Source of the DNA: Sporothrix humicola
Lineage: Eukaryota; Ascomycota; Sordariomycetes; Ophiostomatales; Ophiostomataceae
Assembly: GCA_021396245.1 (NCBI GenBank)
Contig: WNYE01000076.1
Span: forward strand, 1-64,000
Length of the DNA stretch: 64,000 bases
Direction of reading: 5' to 3'
The stretch's first letter is position 1. Each line of letters begins with the position of its first letter. Positions 21,563-32,504 of the stretch are shown one piece after another. The translations under genes and the position numbers were made by a program. The notes beneath the pieces were generated by a model. That model saw only the letters and a program-made list of their open reading frames with translations. It was not told where the DNA came from and did not search any database.

Positions 21563-22573
21563 GGAAACAGGGCAGAAGTACATCGCAACGTGGCAGCCGA
21601 TCACCTATTTATACCGAGGGCCGTCTGCCGATCTTTTCGTCACCGTTCGCCCACGTCCCATTTTTTTGTCAAGTCTACTGTGTACATTAGACACATTTAT
21701 TTTGGGCCCTCTCGCTTGATTCCCTGTCGTCCAGGATACACGTACTACCTCCGACGTCGCGAGACGAGCCAGTAGGTTGCGAGATTGCAGTGAAAAATCA
21801 GATGGTCACCACCAGAGCCGACAAAAGTGGAAAGCGAAAAAGTCAACGTGCACGAGTACGAATTAAACGACAAGTTGCTACGTAAAAAGTGTGTGGGTGG
21901 TGAACTGTCCAGGCGAGGATCAAAAGAAAACGAGTCAGGAACCCCACGGCCTTATGGGTCCTGTTTTTGTACTAAGTTCGCAGGACGAGTTCATACAAGG
22001 TTCTCACGGGATTTTCTCTCATGGTTCATGCGATGATTTCTGCGTTCTGTCGATTTTTGTGGTTTTCTTGCGGGTGCGCAGATGCCACGACCCATACGAC
22101 CATGCAATACAAGGTTAACTTGGTGAACTAAACGTTCTTGGCCGCAGCGGGTGGCGTGGAAAATATCGGCAGAGGCCAGTTGGGCAAGGGACTGCCTGCC
22201 GAGTCCGCGCACTGAAGTTGCCAATGAGCGCCATAAAAACGCCATAAGGACGCCAGAGAACGCCAAACGAAGCCAAACGAGCGCCATCAGCGCCCTGTCA
22301 ACGCCTACGAGGCCCCATCTTATCTAATCTAATCCGATGTTGGCAATGGTATCCGACGATCGCCAAGCGCAATGAACTCCTGGGATTTCTTGAAACTCCA
22401 CTCCAGCGGGTACAAGGCGGACTCATTCCGAGGCACGGAAGGAAAAGATAAATATGAAGACAAGGTTGTGACCGACAAAGACGACCTTGCAATGACAGGA
22501 GTTGATCAAAGAAACGACGAGATCACCCAAAAAGAGAGCAAAAGTTGAAGAATTCGACATCACATTAATCAAC
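21563..22573. other. Divergent region of the iron module with degenerate ACGCCA repeats
   Basis: Between the iron-GATA sites and the esterase start there is no gene. At 22208-22306 a run of degenerate ACGCCA/GCGCCA units spaced roughly 10-14 bp appears (at least eight copies). A TTATCTAAT motif lies at 22320-22328. Confidence 0.5.
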
Positions 22574-23772
22574 ATGTCCACAATCCCCGTTACAATACCC
22601 AACACTGCTCAGCGCATCATTGACACGCCATGCGGAGAGCTCCAGATCATGGTCTCGTGGCCACTGGGCTGGACAGAAGATGGGCAGCCCTGTAAGGACG
22701 AAAAGTTATCAGATGTTCCGGTTATGTAAGTCCTTTCCTTCCTCCCGCGCATTTCAGAATTTTCACGCGTTTGCCGATGTTTTCCTTTGTTTTCCTTTTC
22801 TTTTCCTCGCCGTCCTTCCTGTCTCGTTTACCACATTTTCTTTGTATATCTTGGCGGCGGGTCGCCAAGAGTCGCTTGCATAAGTTCACACAACTGACGC
22901 GTGTTCACTGTTTTTTTCTGCGCCGTTCCGCTCCTTTTGTTTCTTTTGTTTCTTTTTTTTTTTCTCCTTCGTTCCTTTTTCTCACTTCTTGTTTTCCTAG
23001 TTTTGTGCTTGATGGCAATGCTTATTTCGCAACTGCCACCGATATCGTCCGACGCCACCAGTTTGTGTCTCGGAAAAAGGCTATTGCCGTGGGCATTGCC
23101 TACCCTATATCCGACGCTGTCTTTTGCATGGGCCGACGTGCCTTTGACATGACACCGCCGAGCAAAAAGGGCCTTCCCACGTGGAAGCCGCGGCCAGGAC
23201 AAGCTTCTGGTGGTGGTCCGGCGATCAAATATGGTGGCGCGGCTGCATTTCAGCAAGCCATTGTCAACAACGTGATTCCAACGGTTGCAGAAATGTTGCC
23301 CTCCATTCGTCTAGGAGAGATGCAAAAGGTCCTCTTTGGCCATTCCTTTGGCGGCCTGTTCACCCTTTTCTCGCTCTTCACGGGTCCAGGGGTGTTTAAC
23401 ACGTACATTGCTGCCAGTCCGTCAATCTGGTTCAATAACTGCTCGATCAAGGAGCAGGAGGATGACTTCTTGGCGAAGAGTGCGTCGTCAGACACCAACG
23501 CCAAGCTGTACATCACGACAGGGACCGCCGAGGAGGATCTGCTCCAGAAGCCTGACGAAGCAGACGACTGGTTTGCAAAGAGACGTGAGGATGTCAAGGC
23601 GAAGCGGATGAACCAGAATGCCATTGAGCTTGCTGCACGACTACGAGGCAGTGGGAAGCTGGACGATGTGTGGCTGCAGATCTTTGACTTGGAGGACCAC
23701 GGCAGCTCGGCTGTCTGCGGTCTACAGCGAGGCATCAACAAGGTGCTCGGTGAGTGGTGGGTAGGGGAGTAA
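22574..23772 (+). CDS. Alpha/beta-hydrolase of the IroE/Fes type, probable siderophore esterase
   Basis: Exon 1 (22574-22725) and exon 2 (23001-23772) are joined by a 275-nt intron, unusually long for this window and extremely pyrimidine rich before its CCTAG acceptor. Joining restores VPVIFVLDGNAYF, the typical start of the esterase core, and gives 307 residues. The nucleophile serine S166 is in FGHSFGGLFTLF. A late D..DHGSS segment supplies the acidic residue and histidine. Proteins of this putative-esterase family hydrolyse ferric triacetylfusarinine or enterobactin-like siderophores inside the cell. The divergent siderophore transporter makes that role likely. No signal peptide is seen. 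Alternatives are S-formylglutathione-hydrolase-like or other carboxylesterase activity. Confidence 0.85.
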
Positions 23773-24602
23773 CTCTACAGGTACGGCTTTAATGAGATAA
23801 ACGTGCAGTCTTTGAGACAAACTGTGTTTGATATGTTTGCCATGTTATTGCAATTACGTGTGACGAGCAAGACATGATGATGTGTTTAAAGTGGTTGGAG
23901 CAACATATTGTCCAAGAGGTCACACCGTCGGTGACTCGCTTGTGAATGGACCCTTGATCGTGACAATTGTCGTGACCTAATTAATACGGTTTTGAATACA
24001 CCAGCTATGATCAATTTTTCTGAAAATCTTCAAAGTATTCTTTTTGTATTTATTTGGTTTATGTTTGTTGTTTTTTCTAAAAATGTTTTCTACAAAGGAA
24101 TTCAAATTATTTTACTTGGGAAGATATGCTTTTTTTATTTACTTCGTGATTGAATTTTTCTCTCTGAATTCTACCGCAATTCTTTTCATTAAAATTAAAT
24201 TGACAAAAGAATAATAATTCTTATCACTTAAAATGGACAAAAATAAACAAACTAAATTCTCTACATATTAAAATTATAGCAAACAGTATAAATACCATTT
24301 TACTGTCATACGTATTAATATTTTGAATCGTTGACGATATTTCTGTTCCATTTGTGACGGAGCGTATGGCCACACACTGACCGTCGGCCGTTAATTGGCG
24401 GGCGGACCAGCAATAGGCCGATGTCCGACGCTTGGGCACCAGCTGGGTTAGCACCAGCTGGTTTAGGTGATAAGCGATAACGTCAACAGCTCATGCGGGG
24501 AAGCAAGCATAACTACGTGCATTCTCCAACAACCTGAGCTAACAACCAACATCGCAACGGCAAACAAAACAAAACAACTTCAGATTTAACTTCAGTTTCA
24601 TC
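23773..24602. other. AT-rich intergenic region with a 15-bp tandem repeat
   Basis: 23990-24320 is very A+T rich and without genes. At 24436-24465 GCACCAGCTGG(G/T)TTA is present twice in tandem within the likely promoter of the DUF2264 gene. The last 60 bp form an A/C-rich leader. Confidence 0.5.
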
Positions 24603-26764
24603 ATGGCTGGTCTTGCTGGATTTTCAGACAATCCATTTCAAACGAGGTCTGACCTTGCTCGCGCAGCTGAGGCCCTCCTGCTTCCAGTGCAAAGGTACAC
24701 ATCTCCCGGCGGCGCTCGCATTCAATTCCGGCCAGCGACAGCCGCGCATTTCGACGATGTGGCAGCACAGCTCGAGGGATTTGCACGTCCATTCTGGGCC
24801 CTGGCTGGACTGGCAAAAGCTGGCTCTGGTGACAAACTGGACGTGTCAAACTGGCTAAAGGGCCTTGAATCAGGCACAGACCCATCCCACCCAGAATACT
24901 GGGGCAATGTCGGAGCTCACGATCAGCGCATGGTCGAGATGGAGTCGATTGCGTTTTTGTTGCTGACGGCCCCCGACTCGGTCTTGTCTGTTCTGAGCCC
25001 AGAGGCTCTAAGCAACCTGGCCAGCTGGTTACGGCAGATCAACGAGCACGACATCCCACAGAACAACTGGCTCTGGTTCCGCGTGTTTGTGAACCTGGCC
25101 CTGGTGCGGCATCTGGGTGTTCCGAAAAGAGAAGTGCAGTCAGTTCTCGACGATGCCTTTAAGCAACTGGACTCGTACAAAGTGGACGGCCCAGATGCAG
25201 CTGGCTGGTCGACGGACGGAGCTTGGACCAACTTTACAAAGCAGGCCGACTACTACTCGGGCAGCTTTGCCATCCAATTTGCCCAGCTCCTGTTCGTGTC
25301 CATTGCCGACGAGAACATCGAAGAGGAAGCGAAGCGAGCGGCAGACTATCGCGAGGAGGCCAAGTCATTTTCTGCCCAATACTGGCGCTACTTTGATCCA
25401 TATGGTGAGCATTTACACAAAGTTTATCCCCTGTTACCACGTCCTCTAACACCACAGGCGCCGCCATCCCATTTGGTCGCAGTCTGACGTACCGTTTCGC
25501 CATGTCGGCTTTCTGGGCTGCTGCTGCCGTCGCCGGCGTCGAGCTGGCTGAACCCGTTTCAGACTTGGGCACCATCAAGGGCCTGCTCTTCCGCCATCTC
25601 CGGTGGTGGGCAGCGCGTCCTGATATCTTCTCTCAGGACGGTATCGTCAGCATCGGCTTCGCCTATCCCAACCTCTACATGAGTGAGGAATACAACTCGC
25701 CCCAGTCTGTCTACTGGTGCCTGAAGAGCTTTGTGGCCCTGTGCCTTTCCGCGGATCATCCCTTTTGGTCCGTTGAAGAGAAACCGCATCCACTCGATGC
25801 ATCAGCGCCGTCGACCGCCATTTCTCCCATTGGCGCTCTTTGGCCGCCACGCCATATTATCAGCAATACCACAGCCCACCACTTCTTGCTGTCAGCCGGC
25901 CAGATGACCCGCAAACCACACAAGGGACGAGAGGCCAAGTACGGCAAGTTTGCGTATTCGTCGGCCTTTAGTTTCAGCGTCCCGACGGGCCAGCCCATGC
26001 TGCAGTACATTCCTCCAGACAGCACGCTTTGTCTGAGCATTGATGGAGGAGAGACCTGGATCCAGCGTCAGGCGCCGGAGGACGTCACGTTTTCGACAGC
26101 GGTGATTCAAACCGCGTCTGGAGGCATTGTGACTATCCCGTCCATTGTCAGCACATGGAAGCCTTATCCAAAACTGGACTTTAAGATCACCACGACACTG
26201 ATTCCACTCGGAAACGAGTTCATGGGATGGCACGTGCGTGTCCACGAGATCCGGTGGTCGCCCAAGGCACTGTCCAACAATCCACTTATCGACGATGTGC
26301 TCCAACTGGTGGAAGGTGGTTTTGCCATTCCGTCTCTGACGGTCTCTTACTTGCCTCTTCCCAGCATCTCAGCTCTGACTGTTGATGTGAAGAGTGGCAT
26401 TCTCACCGACAAAGAGAGCAGCCTGCTGGTGTCCTCGTCCGGTGCTGTCGGCATCATGAACATCTCGCCACAGATGGATGTCTCGGTATATAGCCAGTCG
26501 TCTGCGCTCAAGGCTGGACCCAACACCAACCTTCTTCACCCAAAGACGTCCATCCCGATTGTGACATCTCACATTTCCATTCCTCTATCGACTGGCAGTG
26601 ATGATACAGTCAAGACCACCCTCGCTTCGGCAGTCTTTGGTGTGTCGGCATCGTGTCCCAACTGGCGAGAGAAGTTACTAGAGTGGTGGGAAAATGTACC
26701 CAGGGTCGAGATTGAAACCGAGGGCGGCGAACAAAAAGTGACGATCGCGGCCAGGAAGGAGTGA
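24603..26764 (+). CDS. DUF2264 family protein
   Basis: Exon 1 (24603-25404) and exon 2 (25458-26764), with a 53-nt GTGAGC...CTAAC...ACAG intron, give 702 residues, a normal length for the family. The N-terminal two thirds are helical and carry the conserved stretches NPFQTRSDL near the start, HDQRMVEMESIAFLLL, NNWLWFRVFVNLAL, YSGSFAIQFAQLL and, after the intron, AAIPFGRSLTYRFAMSAFW. The C-terminus is beta rich. No signal peptide is present. The biochemical function of DUF2264 is not established; its members often sit beside polysaccharide-degrading genes and have an (alpha/alpha)-barrel look similar to uronyl hydrolases. Here GH7 and GH88 genes are close, so a role in processing oligosaccharides is inferred. 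Confidence 0.85.
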
Positions 26765-27069
26765 ATGAAGGTTGTTATTTTTTCGAATAAGATTTATTTG
26801 TGTCCTTGATAGCGTAAATTTTAACATCCAAGCTCAAACTCAAACCTTTCGTTGACAGTGTCATGACCGATTACTGTAGTTTCACACGATTCGAAAGTAT
26901 CAACAGGCGAGATAATAAGACCTGTAGCTTTGTGATGCAAATATGGAGGAATTCTTTCATTCACAAATAACTCTACACTTTTATTTCCATTTAAAACAAA
27001 TTGAATTTTCATATCTCTTACAAGCCCGTTCACCCTACCACAACCAATCCGTCCCGTCACTACCATCAC
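26765..27069. other. Convergent 3' spacer
   Basis: The 305 bp between the DUF2264 and GH7 stop codons are A+T rich with no recognisable gene. Confidence 0.5.
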
Positions 27070-28335
27070 TCACACCTTGCAATTACCATAGGTCGAGCCG
27101 ATCTCGCCCCACTTGATGTTGCTGAAGGTGACGGCGGTATCAGGCTGAGTGGCTGTGAGGTAGGCCGGCGTTTCCTCCGTTGCGTTGCAGGGACCAGCGC
27201 TTCCGGCATCCAGCCAGCTCATGGTGGAGTCGGACCACCAGACGCTCATGCTCAGGACCATGCCGCGGGCCATGGCTTCTCCCATTCCCTCCGTGGCGCC
27301 AAGCCGGAGAAACTCGGAGCCGCCGGCGTACTGGCAGTACTCGTCGTCAATGTAGTTGACCTTGTGCGGGTTGCTCGACGACGCCGAGACGTTGGCGTTC
27401 TGGATAACCTTGCCGTCCTGCACGTACAGACGCTGGAAGGATGTCAAGACGCCGGCCTCGTTGGTCGGGAACTGCGTCACGACGGTAAACGGTCGAGACG
27501 TGTCGACCGCCGTGTTGGGACCCAAACCGTAAAAGGTCTTGTTCTGCGTGTACGGGTTGAACGCACAGCCGTTGTGGTCGCAGACGCCGCCCTTGGAGCA
27601 CTCTGCACCGGAGCACTCGTAGAGCCCGGTCTGGTTGCAGGTGTGCGGGGCAAGCTGCGTTGAGCGGTCGTTGGCCTCCCAGATGTCGACCTCATTGCAG
27701 CACGCACCATTGGCCTTGATGTTTGGACGACCCCCAATGAACGGATAAACGTAACATTGAGCGTCGCAGTAGCCCGTGCCGTAGTAGGCGCCGCCGGTGT
27801 TGATCTCGTCCTTGCCGCCATTGGCTTCCATCTCGATCATGTAGAGAGCGCCGTTCATGCCACACGGCAGCTTCGAGACGTCAACATCAAAGGCGAGCTC
27901 CTTCCCCAAAAGATCGATCATTTCGTAGCTCTCCTCGTCGTCGCCCGACAAGAGGTAGACACGCGGGCTGACCTTGTTGAGGTTTTCGTCGAGCTGGACG
28001 AGCGAAATGCTCGAGCCGTCCGTGGTCACGCCGACCTTGGAGTAGTCCGGCACGCCCTGCATCACGCAGTTTGCCTGGCATGTCTCGACGTCGGGGCAGG
28101 CCGTGACATTGGGTGCAGCGCCCTGGGTGCCGCAGCCGTAGCTGGGAGCGTCGACCTGATAGACGGACCGCTTGCTGGACTCCAGAACGACGGCCACTTC
28201 CTTGGCCTTGCAGCCGCCAGCCTTGGTGCACTGATACGTAGTCAGGCGGGGATGGTTTTCCGTGATATTGCCAGGGTGCTGGGCGGCAACGACGGATAGC
28301 AGCCCAAAGGCAGCAGTGAGGGAAGAGAAGCCCAT
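27070..28335 (-). CDS. GH7 cellulase, endoglucanase type, secreted, no CBM
   Basis: A single exon encodes 421 residues. The first 18 or so residues (MGFSSLTAAFGLLSVVAA) are a signal peptide, and the mature protein starts near QHPGNITENHP. The mature sequence follows family 7: LTTYQCTKAGGC, SYGCGT, LPCGMNGALYMIEM, YYGTGYCDAQCYV, and the catalytic NEVDIWEAN with nucleophile E215, D217 and acid/base E220. Many paired cysteines are present. Length and loop pattern resemble endo-beta-1,4-glucanases (Cel7B-like) more than cellobiohydrolases. It ends right after the catalytic domain (STYGNCKV), so there is no linker or cellulose-binding module. It would cut cellulose or mixed glucans outside the cell. 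It is divergent from a GH88 gene across about 1 kb. Confidence 0.93.
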   Translation of the reverse strand: MGFSSLTAAFGLLSVVAAQHPGNITENHPRLTTYQCTKAGGCKAKEVAVVLESSKRSVYQVDAPSYGCGTQGAAPNVTACPDVETCQANCVMQGVPDYSKVGVTTDGSSISLVQLDENLNKVSPRVYLLSGDDEESYEMIDLLGKELAFDVDVSKLPCGMNGALYMIEMEANGGKDEINTGGAYYGTGYCDAQCYVYPFIGGRPNIKANGACCNEVDIWEANDRSTQLAPHTCNQTGLYECSGAECSKGGVCDHNGCAFNPYTQNKTFYGLGPNTAVDTSRPFTVVTQFPTNEAGVLTSFQRLYVQDGKVIQNANVSASSSNPHKVNYIDDEYCQYAGGSEFLRLGATEGMGEAMARGMVLSMSVWWSDSTMSWLDAGSAGPCNATEETPAYLTATQPDTAVTFSNIKWGEIGSTYGNCKV

Positions 28336-29354
28336 TGTGAGAAGGCGGGTGAGTGATTTGCGAGAAGGTTGTGTTTAGACGGCGATGCGGGAATGATCAC
28401 CACAATTTTATGATCTACATGGCTTCATTGTATTTATATACATCACAAGAAGGATGCGACGTGATTTCCTCAGGCTCCCCGCTCTTCTCCAACATGTCGT
28501 CCTCGAAGGGGCACCAAAAAAAAAAAAAAAGAAGAAACAATAAAATAAGAAGAAACACCAGAATGAAGCCGAAGTGAAATTACCCCAGCATCCATGGCCA
28601 CAAACTAATGATGCACCCCTGCTCATCATTTAGGATCACTTTTTTTGTCTACTTTCTCCACGACGTCTTGGCCTACGCGTGGCAGGTTCGTCCCAAGTTC
28701 ACCCCATGGTCGGAATCCGGAGTATCTTTCCGCCCCCAACTTCAACGACCTCCAGAAATTCTGTGCACCTCTCTATCCCCAAATTATCAATCTTAGACCA
28801 CAGTGAAATATCAATGGGTCGAATGAGAAGCGACTTACAGGTGTGCAAAGGTCACAGGATGCTTGGACGTGTTCCTTTTTCCAGTGAAAGTGGGTCCGGT
28901 CAACACTACTGCAGCGCGGGATCTAGTGCGCCCTTGGCCCCCAAATATCAACGGATTTTCGGCCATTAACGGCCGCACAACGGCCGCTGCCATTTGTTCC
29001 GCAACGAAAAGGCGACGGCCGCATGCCCGGCCTCTGTCTGAATACCGGCATAGTGTTTCCCGAGTAAAGTCTTTGATGGATAGCAGGTAAAGATATGATC
29101 GAAAAAATACATGCAGGTATCTATTTTCATGGTAGTCTAGGCTTTTCGGGACAAAACATCCCCGTGGCGTGGATACTGCTGCAGCCGTGATGTAATTTGT
29201 CCATTGTTTATCCATAACATGCAAATTGTCGAACAAAATAAATCACAAACATCCAAGTCAACGCAATTTATCCACGGGCAAGAAATTGACCATATATCGA
29301 AACACAACACAACACTACATACATCCATCCGTCACAACCGAGCACTACGACAAA
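28336..29354. promoter_or_regulatory. Divergent promoter of the GH7 and GH88 genes
   Basis: This 1,019-bp region separates the two start codons. It includes a poly-A tract at 28515-28530 and a GC-rich patch at 28965-28990 with repeated ACGGCCGC motifs. I see no coding sequence and no clear XlnR-type GGCTAAA site. Confidence 0.45.
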
Positions 29355-30926
29355 ATGGGCAGCGTAGGTGACATAATGCCTATCAACGGCACCACAACAC
29401 ACCAGGAAACACCGGCGGTGCTGCATCTCAAGTCTAGTGCTGTTGACACGACGCCTTTTCCCGCCTCAATCAAAGAGCAACTGCCAGAGCTCTTTGCGGA
29501 GAATGTCACGGCCAAGATCGTGAGGGCCGCCCTGGAGCAGCTCAAGAACAACGTGTGTACATTTCTCTATTTTGAATAAATTATGTGCAATCTAACCTCT
29601 CTCCAGAACCCACCAATTCAATATCCTGAAATCGTTCCTCAGTCTGGACCGCACAAGGGCCAGTACCAGTCACGAGAGGTCGAGTTCTGGATTAGCGGCT
29701 TCTTCCCGGGATGCATCTACGCAGTTCTCGAGCGCGTTATCCGCTACCCGAGCAGCCTTGGGCTGTCCAAGGACAATGCGGCGGCCATCCTGCCCATCTT
29801 GAGAAAGACACTCGAACAGACTGGCAAGACGTGGTCAGACCCTCTCCGCGGCCAGGCTGGTCGTACAAACACGCACGACCTGGGCTTCATGATTATGCCG
29901 CACATGCGCCCGAGGTGGGAGTTCTACCACGACCAGGAGGCACTGGACACCATTGTTTTGGCCGCCGAGAGCCTTGCCAGCCGCTACGACGAGCTTCTCT
30001 CTGCCATCCGCTCGTGGGACACGATGGACTGGCACGACGGCGTCAACATCACGTCAATGGAAGACAACTTCCTAGTCATTATCGACTCGATGTGCAACAT
30101 GGACCTGCTGTTCTATGCTGCTGCACAAGCGCCGGAGAAGAGCTACATGGCCGACATTGCCGTCACGCACGCCCGCACTCTGCTCATATCTCATCTTCGT
30201 CCAGAGACGGGCGCTTCTCGCAAAGGATATGACGGTACGCTCTACAGCACCGTCCATCTGATCAACTTTGACCCCAAGACGGGTGGCATCCAAGCGACAC
30301 GCACGGCACAGGGTTATGCTGCCGGTTCAACGTGGTCGCGTGGCCAGGCATGGGCTATTTTGGGGTACGCCCAGTGTTTTGCCTGGTCGGGCCATGCCGA
30401 GTTCTTGCACGCTGCCTGTGGTCTGATCGAGTACTTCATGTACCGTATGGAGACTGCTCCTAGTTGCGTCGATGTGGTTCTGCCCAATTCTGGTGGCAAG
30501 ACAGCTGGTCGTTACGTGCCCCTCTGGGACTTTGATGCGCCCATTGAGGATCCATCTCAGCCTCTCCGCGACACGTCAGCTGGCGCCTGCGCTGCCAATG
30601 GCATGGCCATCTTGGCCCAGGCTCTTCTTTCTCGTGGAAACCACGTTCAGGCACAGCGGTATCTGGATGCTGCCACCAAAATTGTCAAGGATACCATGGA
30701 TCTGGCGCTTGCTCGGGAGAAAGTGTCCATGGATGTCGATAGCAGTGGCAAGCTTGCATTCCGCGAAAATGGACAAGGTCGCTTCGACACCATCCTAAAG
30801 CACTCCACCGTCAACAACAACTCGGCCAGCCATCCCAGCAAGAAACACAAGGATCATGGTCTTGTCTATGCTGACTACTATCTGCTCGAATTCGGCACTC
30901 TTCTTCTGCGTCTTGGTCTTTGTTAG
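29355..30926 (+). CDS. GH88 unsaturated glucuronyl/galacturonyl hydrolase
   Basis: Exon 1 (29355-29552) and exon 2 (29607-30926), separated by a 54-nt GTGTGT...CTAAC...CCAG intron, encode 505 residues. Family features include FWISGFFPGCIY, the catalytic aspartate region NTHDLGFM, DSMCNMDLLFYAA carrying the second aspartate, RTAQGYAAGSTWSRGQAWAILGYA, and the C-terminal HGLVYADYYLLEF. The enzyme hydrates the 4,5-unsaturated uronic acid left by polysaccharide lyases and so releases it from oligosaccharides. There is no signal peptide, which suggests action on imported fragments. No polysaccharide lyase is encoded in the window, so the supplier lies elsewhere. Near neighbours are GH7 (divergent), DUF2264 and GH12. 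Confidence 0.92.
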
Positions 30927-31652
30927 ATGTCTTTATCGTGCATTAGATTTGAATTATTTGCAGTATTTGTGATACGAATAAACTTTATTAGAACATAATG
31001 AATAACACCGTCAACATGATGTCTCTTCTACAATAGCCTAATTTTATCATATATTCAGCCGACAGACACTGCAAAATTGAAAAGAGAGCAGAAGAGTATT
31101 CAATAGAAAAAAGGACACCCGCGTTTCCTCAAGGCCTTCGTGATTTTAATCCATGTCCACAAGACTCCTCTGCCAGATAGTACGACCGGACAGGGGTGGC
31201 CTGTTCCCTTGCGCTGATCATGAAACGCACCCCGGATTACTTTCCCCAGACCGTTTGTTCATCCGCCCCCGAAAATTCTCTCTTCCCCATCCCTACCCAT
31301 CTCTCTCCACGATGTTTAAATCCCACAATGTCACAATCGGATGGATCACGCCCGATGCTTCTCCGCTGTCCGTTCTTAAGCCACGATGTCAGTTGTCCCT
31401 TGTAATTTCATGGCTGCTGTTACTATGGAGTGTTGAGGAGAGTATTGTACAAGACAGGAAGGTGGTTCTGTGTTGGTGGAAGACGACCTTCCAATGATTG
31501 TGTATAAATAAACGATTATCTCGACATTATCATCATATATTCTTCGTATGTTAATGTCACGCACTGCAGACCCCCTTATTGAAATTACATTACTTGGTAT
31601 CATCACCTTCCTTTCTTGCCTCTAACGTTGTCTCATATCCTCTCTCAACACT
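30927..31652. other. Promoter region of the GH12 gene
   Basis: This 726-bp tandem spacer has no recognisable gene. It contains A+T-rich 3' sequence of the GH88 gene and then mixed-composition promoter DNA. Confidence 0.45.
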
Positions 31653-32504
31653 ATGAAGACTTCTGCTTTGTGGTTCGCGGCCCTTGTTCCTTCTGCCGTG
31701 GCCTCACTCGAGAGCCTCTGTGATACCTACGGCTACTATTCCAACTACACTTGGTATATCAACAACAACGAGTGGGGTGCCGGATCGGCCACGTCTGGGT
31801 CCCAGTGCACTTATGTTGATTCTGCCAACGCGGGTGGCGTCTCGTGGCATACGGACTGGACCTGGGCTGGCGGTAACAACAATGTCAAGAGCTACCCCTA
31901 CTCTGGCCGCCAGCTGACGGCTGAGCTCGTGAGCGACATCAGCCAGATTCATAACTCTGTCTCGTGGGCGTACACCTCGGGCACCAACATCCGCGCCGAT
32001 GTGGCGTACGACATGTTTACCGCCGCCGACAAGACGCACGCCACCAGCAGCGGCGACTACGAGCTGATGATTTGGTGGGTGCCACCCGGTTCCCATTTTT
32101 TTGTTATTCCTCCGCTAACGATAAAGGCTCGGCCGGTATGGAGGCGTCCAGCCCCGCGGGAGTGCCCAGGCGAACGTCACCATTGCTGGCCTCAGCTGGG
32201 AGTTCTGGCTCGATGATGCCTCGGACATGACAGTCTATAGCTTTGTGGCTTCATCGACACAGAACTCCTTCAGCTCCGACATTAAGCTGTTCTGGAACTA
32301 CGTCACCAACAACCACAACTTCCCTGCCAGCTCGCAGTACCTCATTAGTAAGTTGGGCGTTGACGTGAGGTGATGGCTTGGTCACTTGACAGTGTACTGA
32401 CAACTATAGCCCTTCAATTTGGAACAGAGCCTTTCACGGGCAGAACGCCGTTTTCACGATCGGCCACTGGGATGCCCATATCGGTGCATAGTTGTGGGGT
32501 GTAA
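31653..32504 (+). CDS. GH12 endo-beta-1,4-glucanase/xyloglucanase with frameshifted C-terminus
   Basis: Three exons (31653-32074, 32127-32347, 32410-32504) give 245 residues. The signal peptide is MKTSALWFAALVPSAVAS. The mature jelly-roll shows NNEWG, DWTWAGG, the nucleophile E137 in DYELMIW, LGRYGG after intron 1 (GTGGGT...CTAAC...AAAG), and the acid/base E221 in LQFGTEPFTG after intron 2. Right after this motif the frame is wrong. The expected tail (QNAVFTIGHWDAHIG) is encoded in the next frame, and a run of three G at 32438-32440 would be four in an intact gene. The frame as it stands ends at a TAA 21 residues later. Both catalytic glutamates come before the shift, so partial activity is possible, yet the last beta strand would be lost. 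It may be a young pseudogene or a sequencing error. Confidence 0.82.

Noticed and set aside
28515..28530. Poly-A tract as a retroposon tail
   Set aside because: No target duplication or element body could be found next to it.
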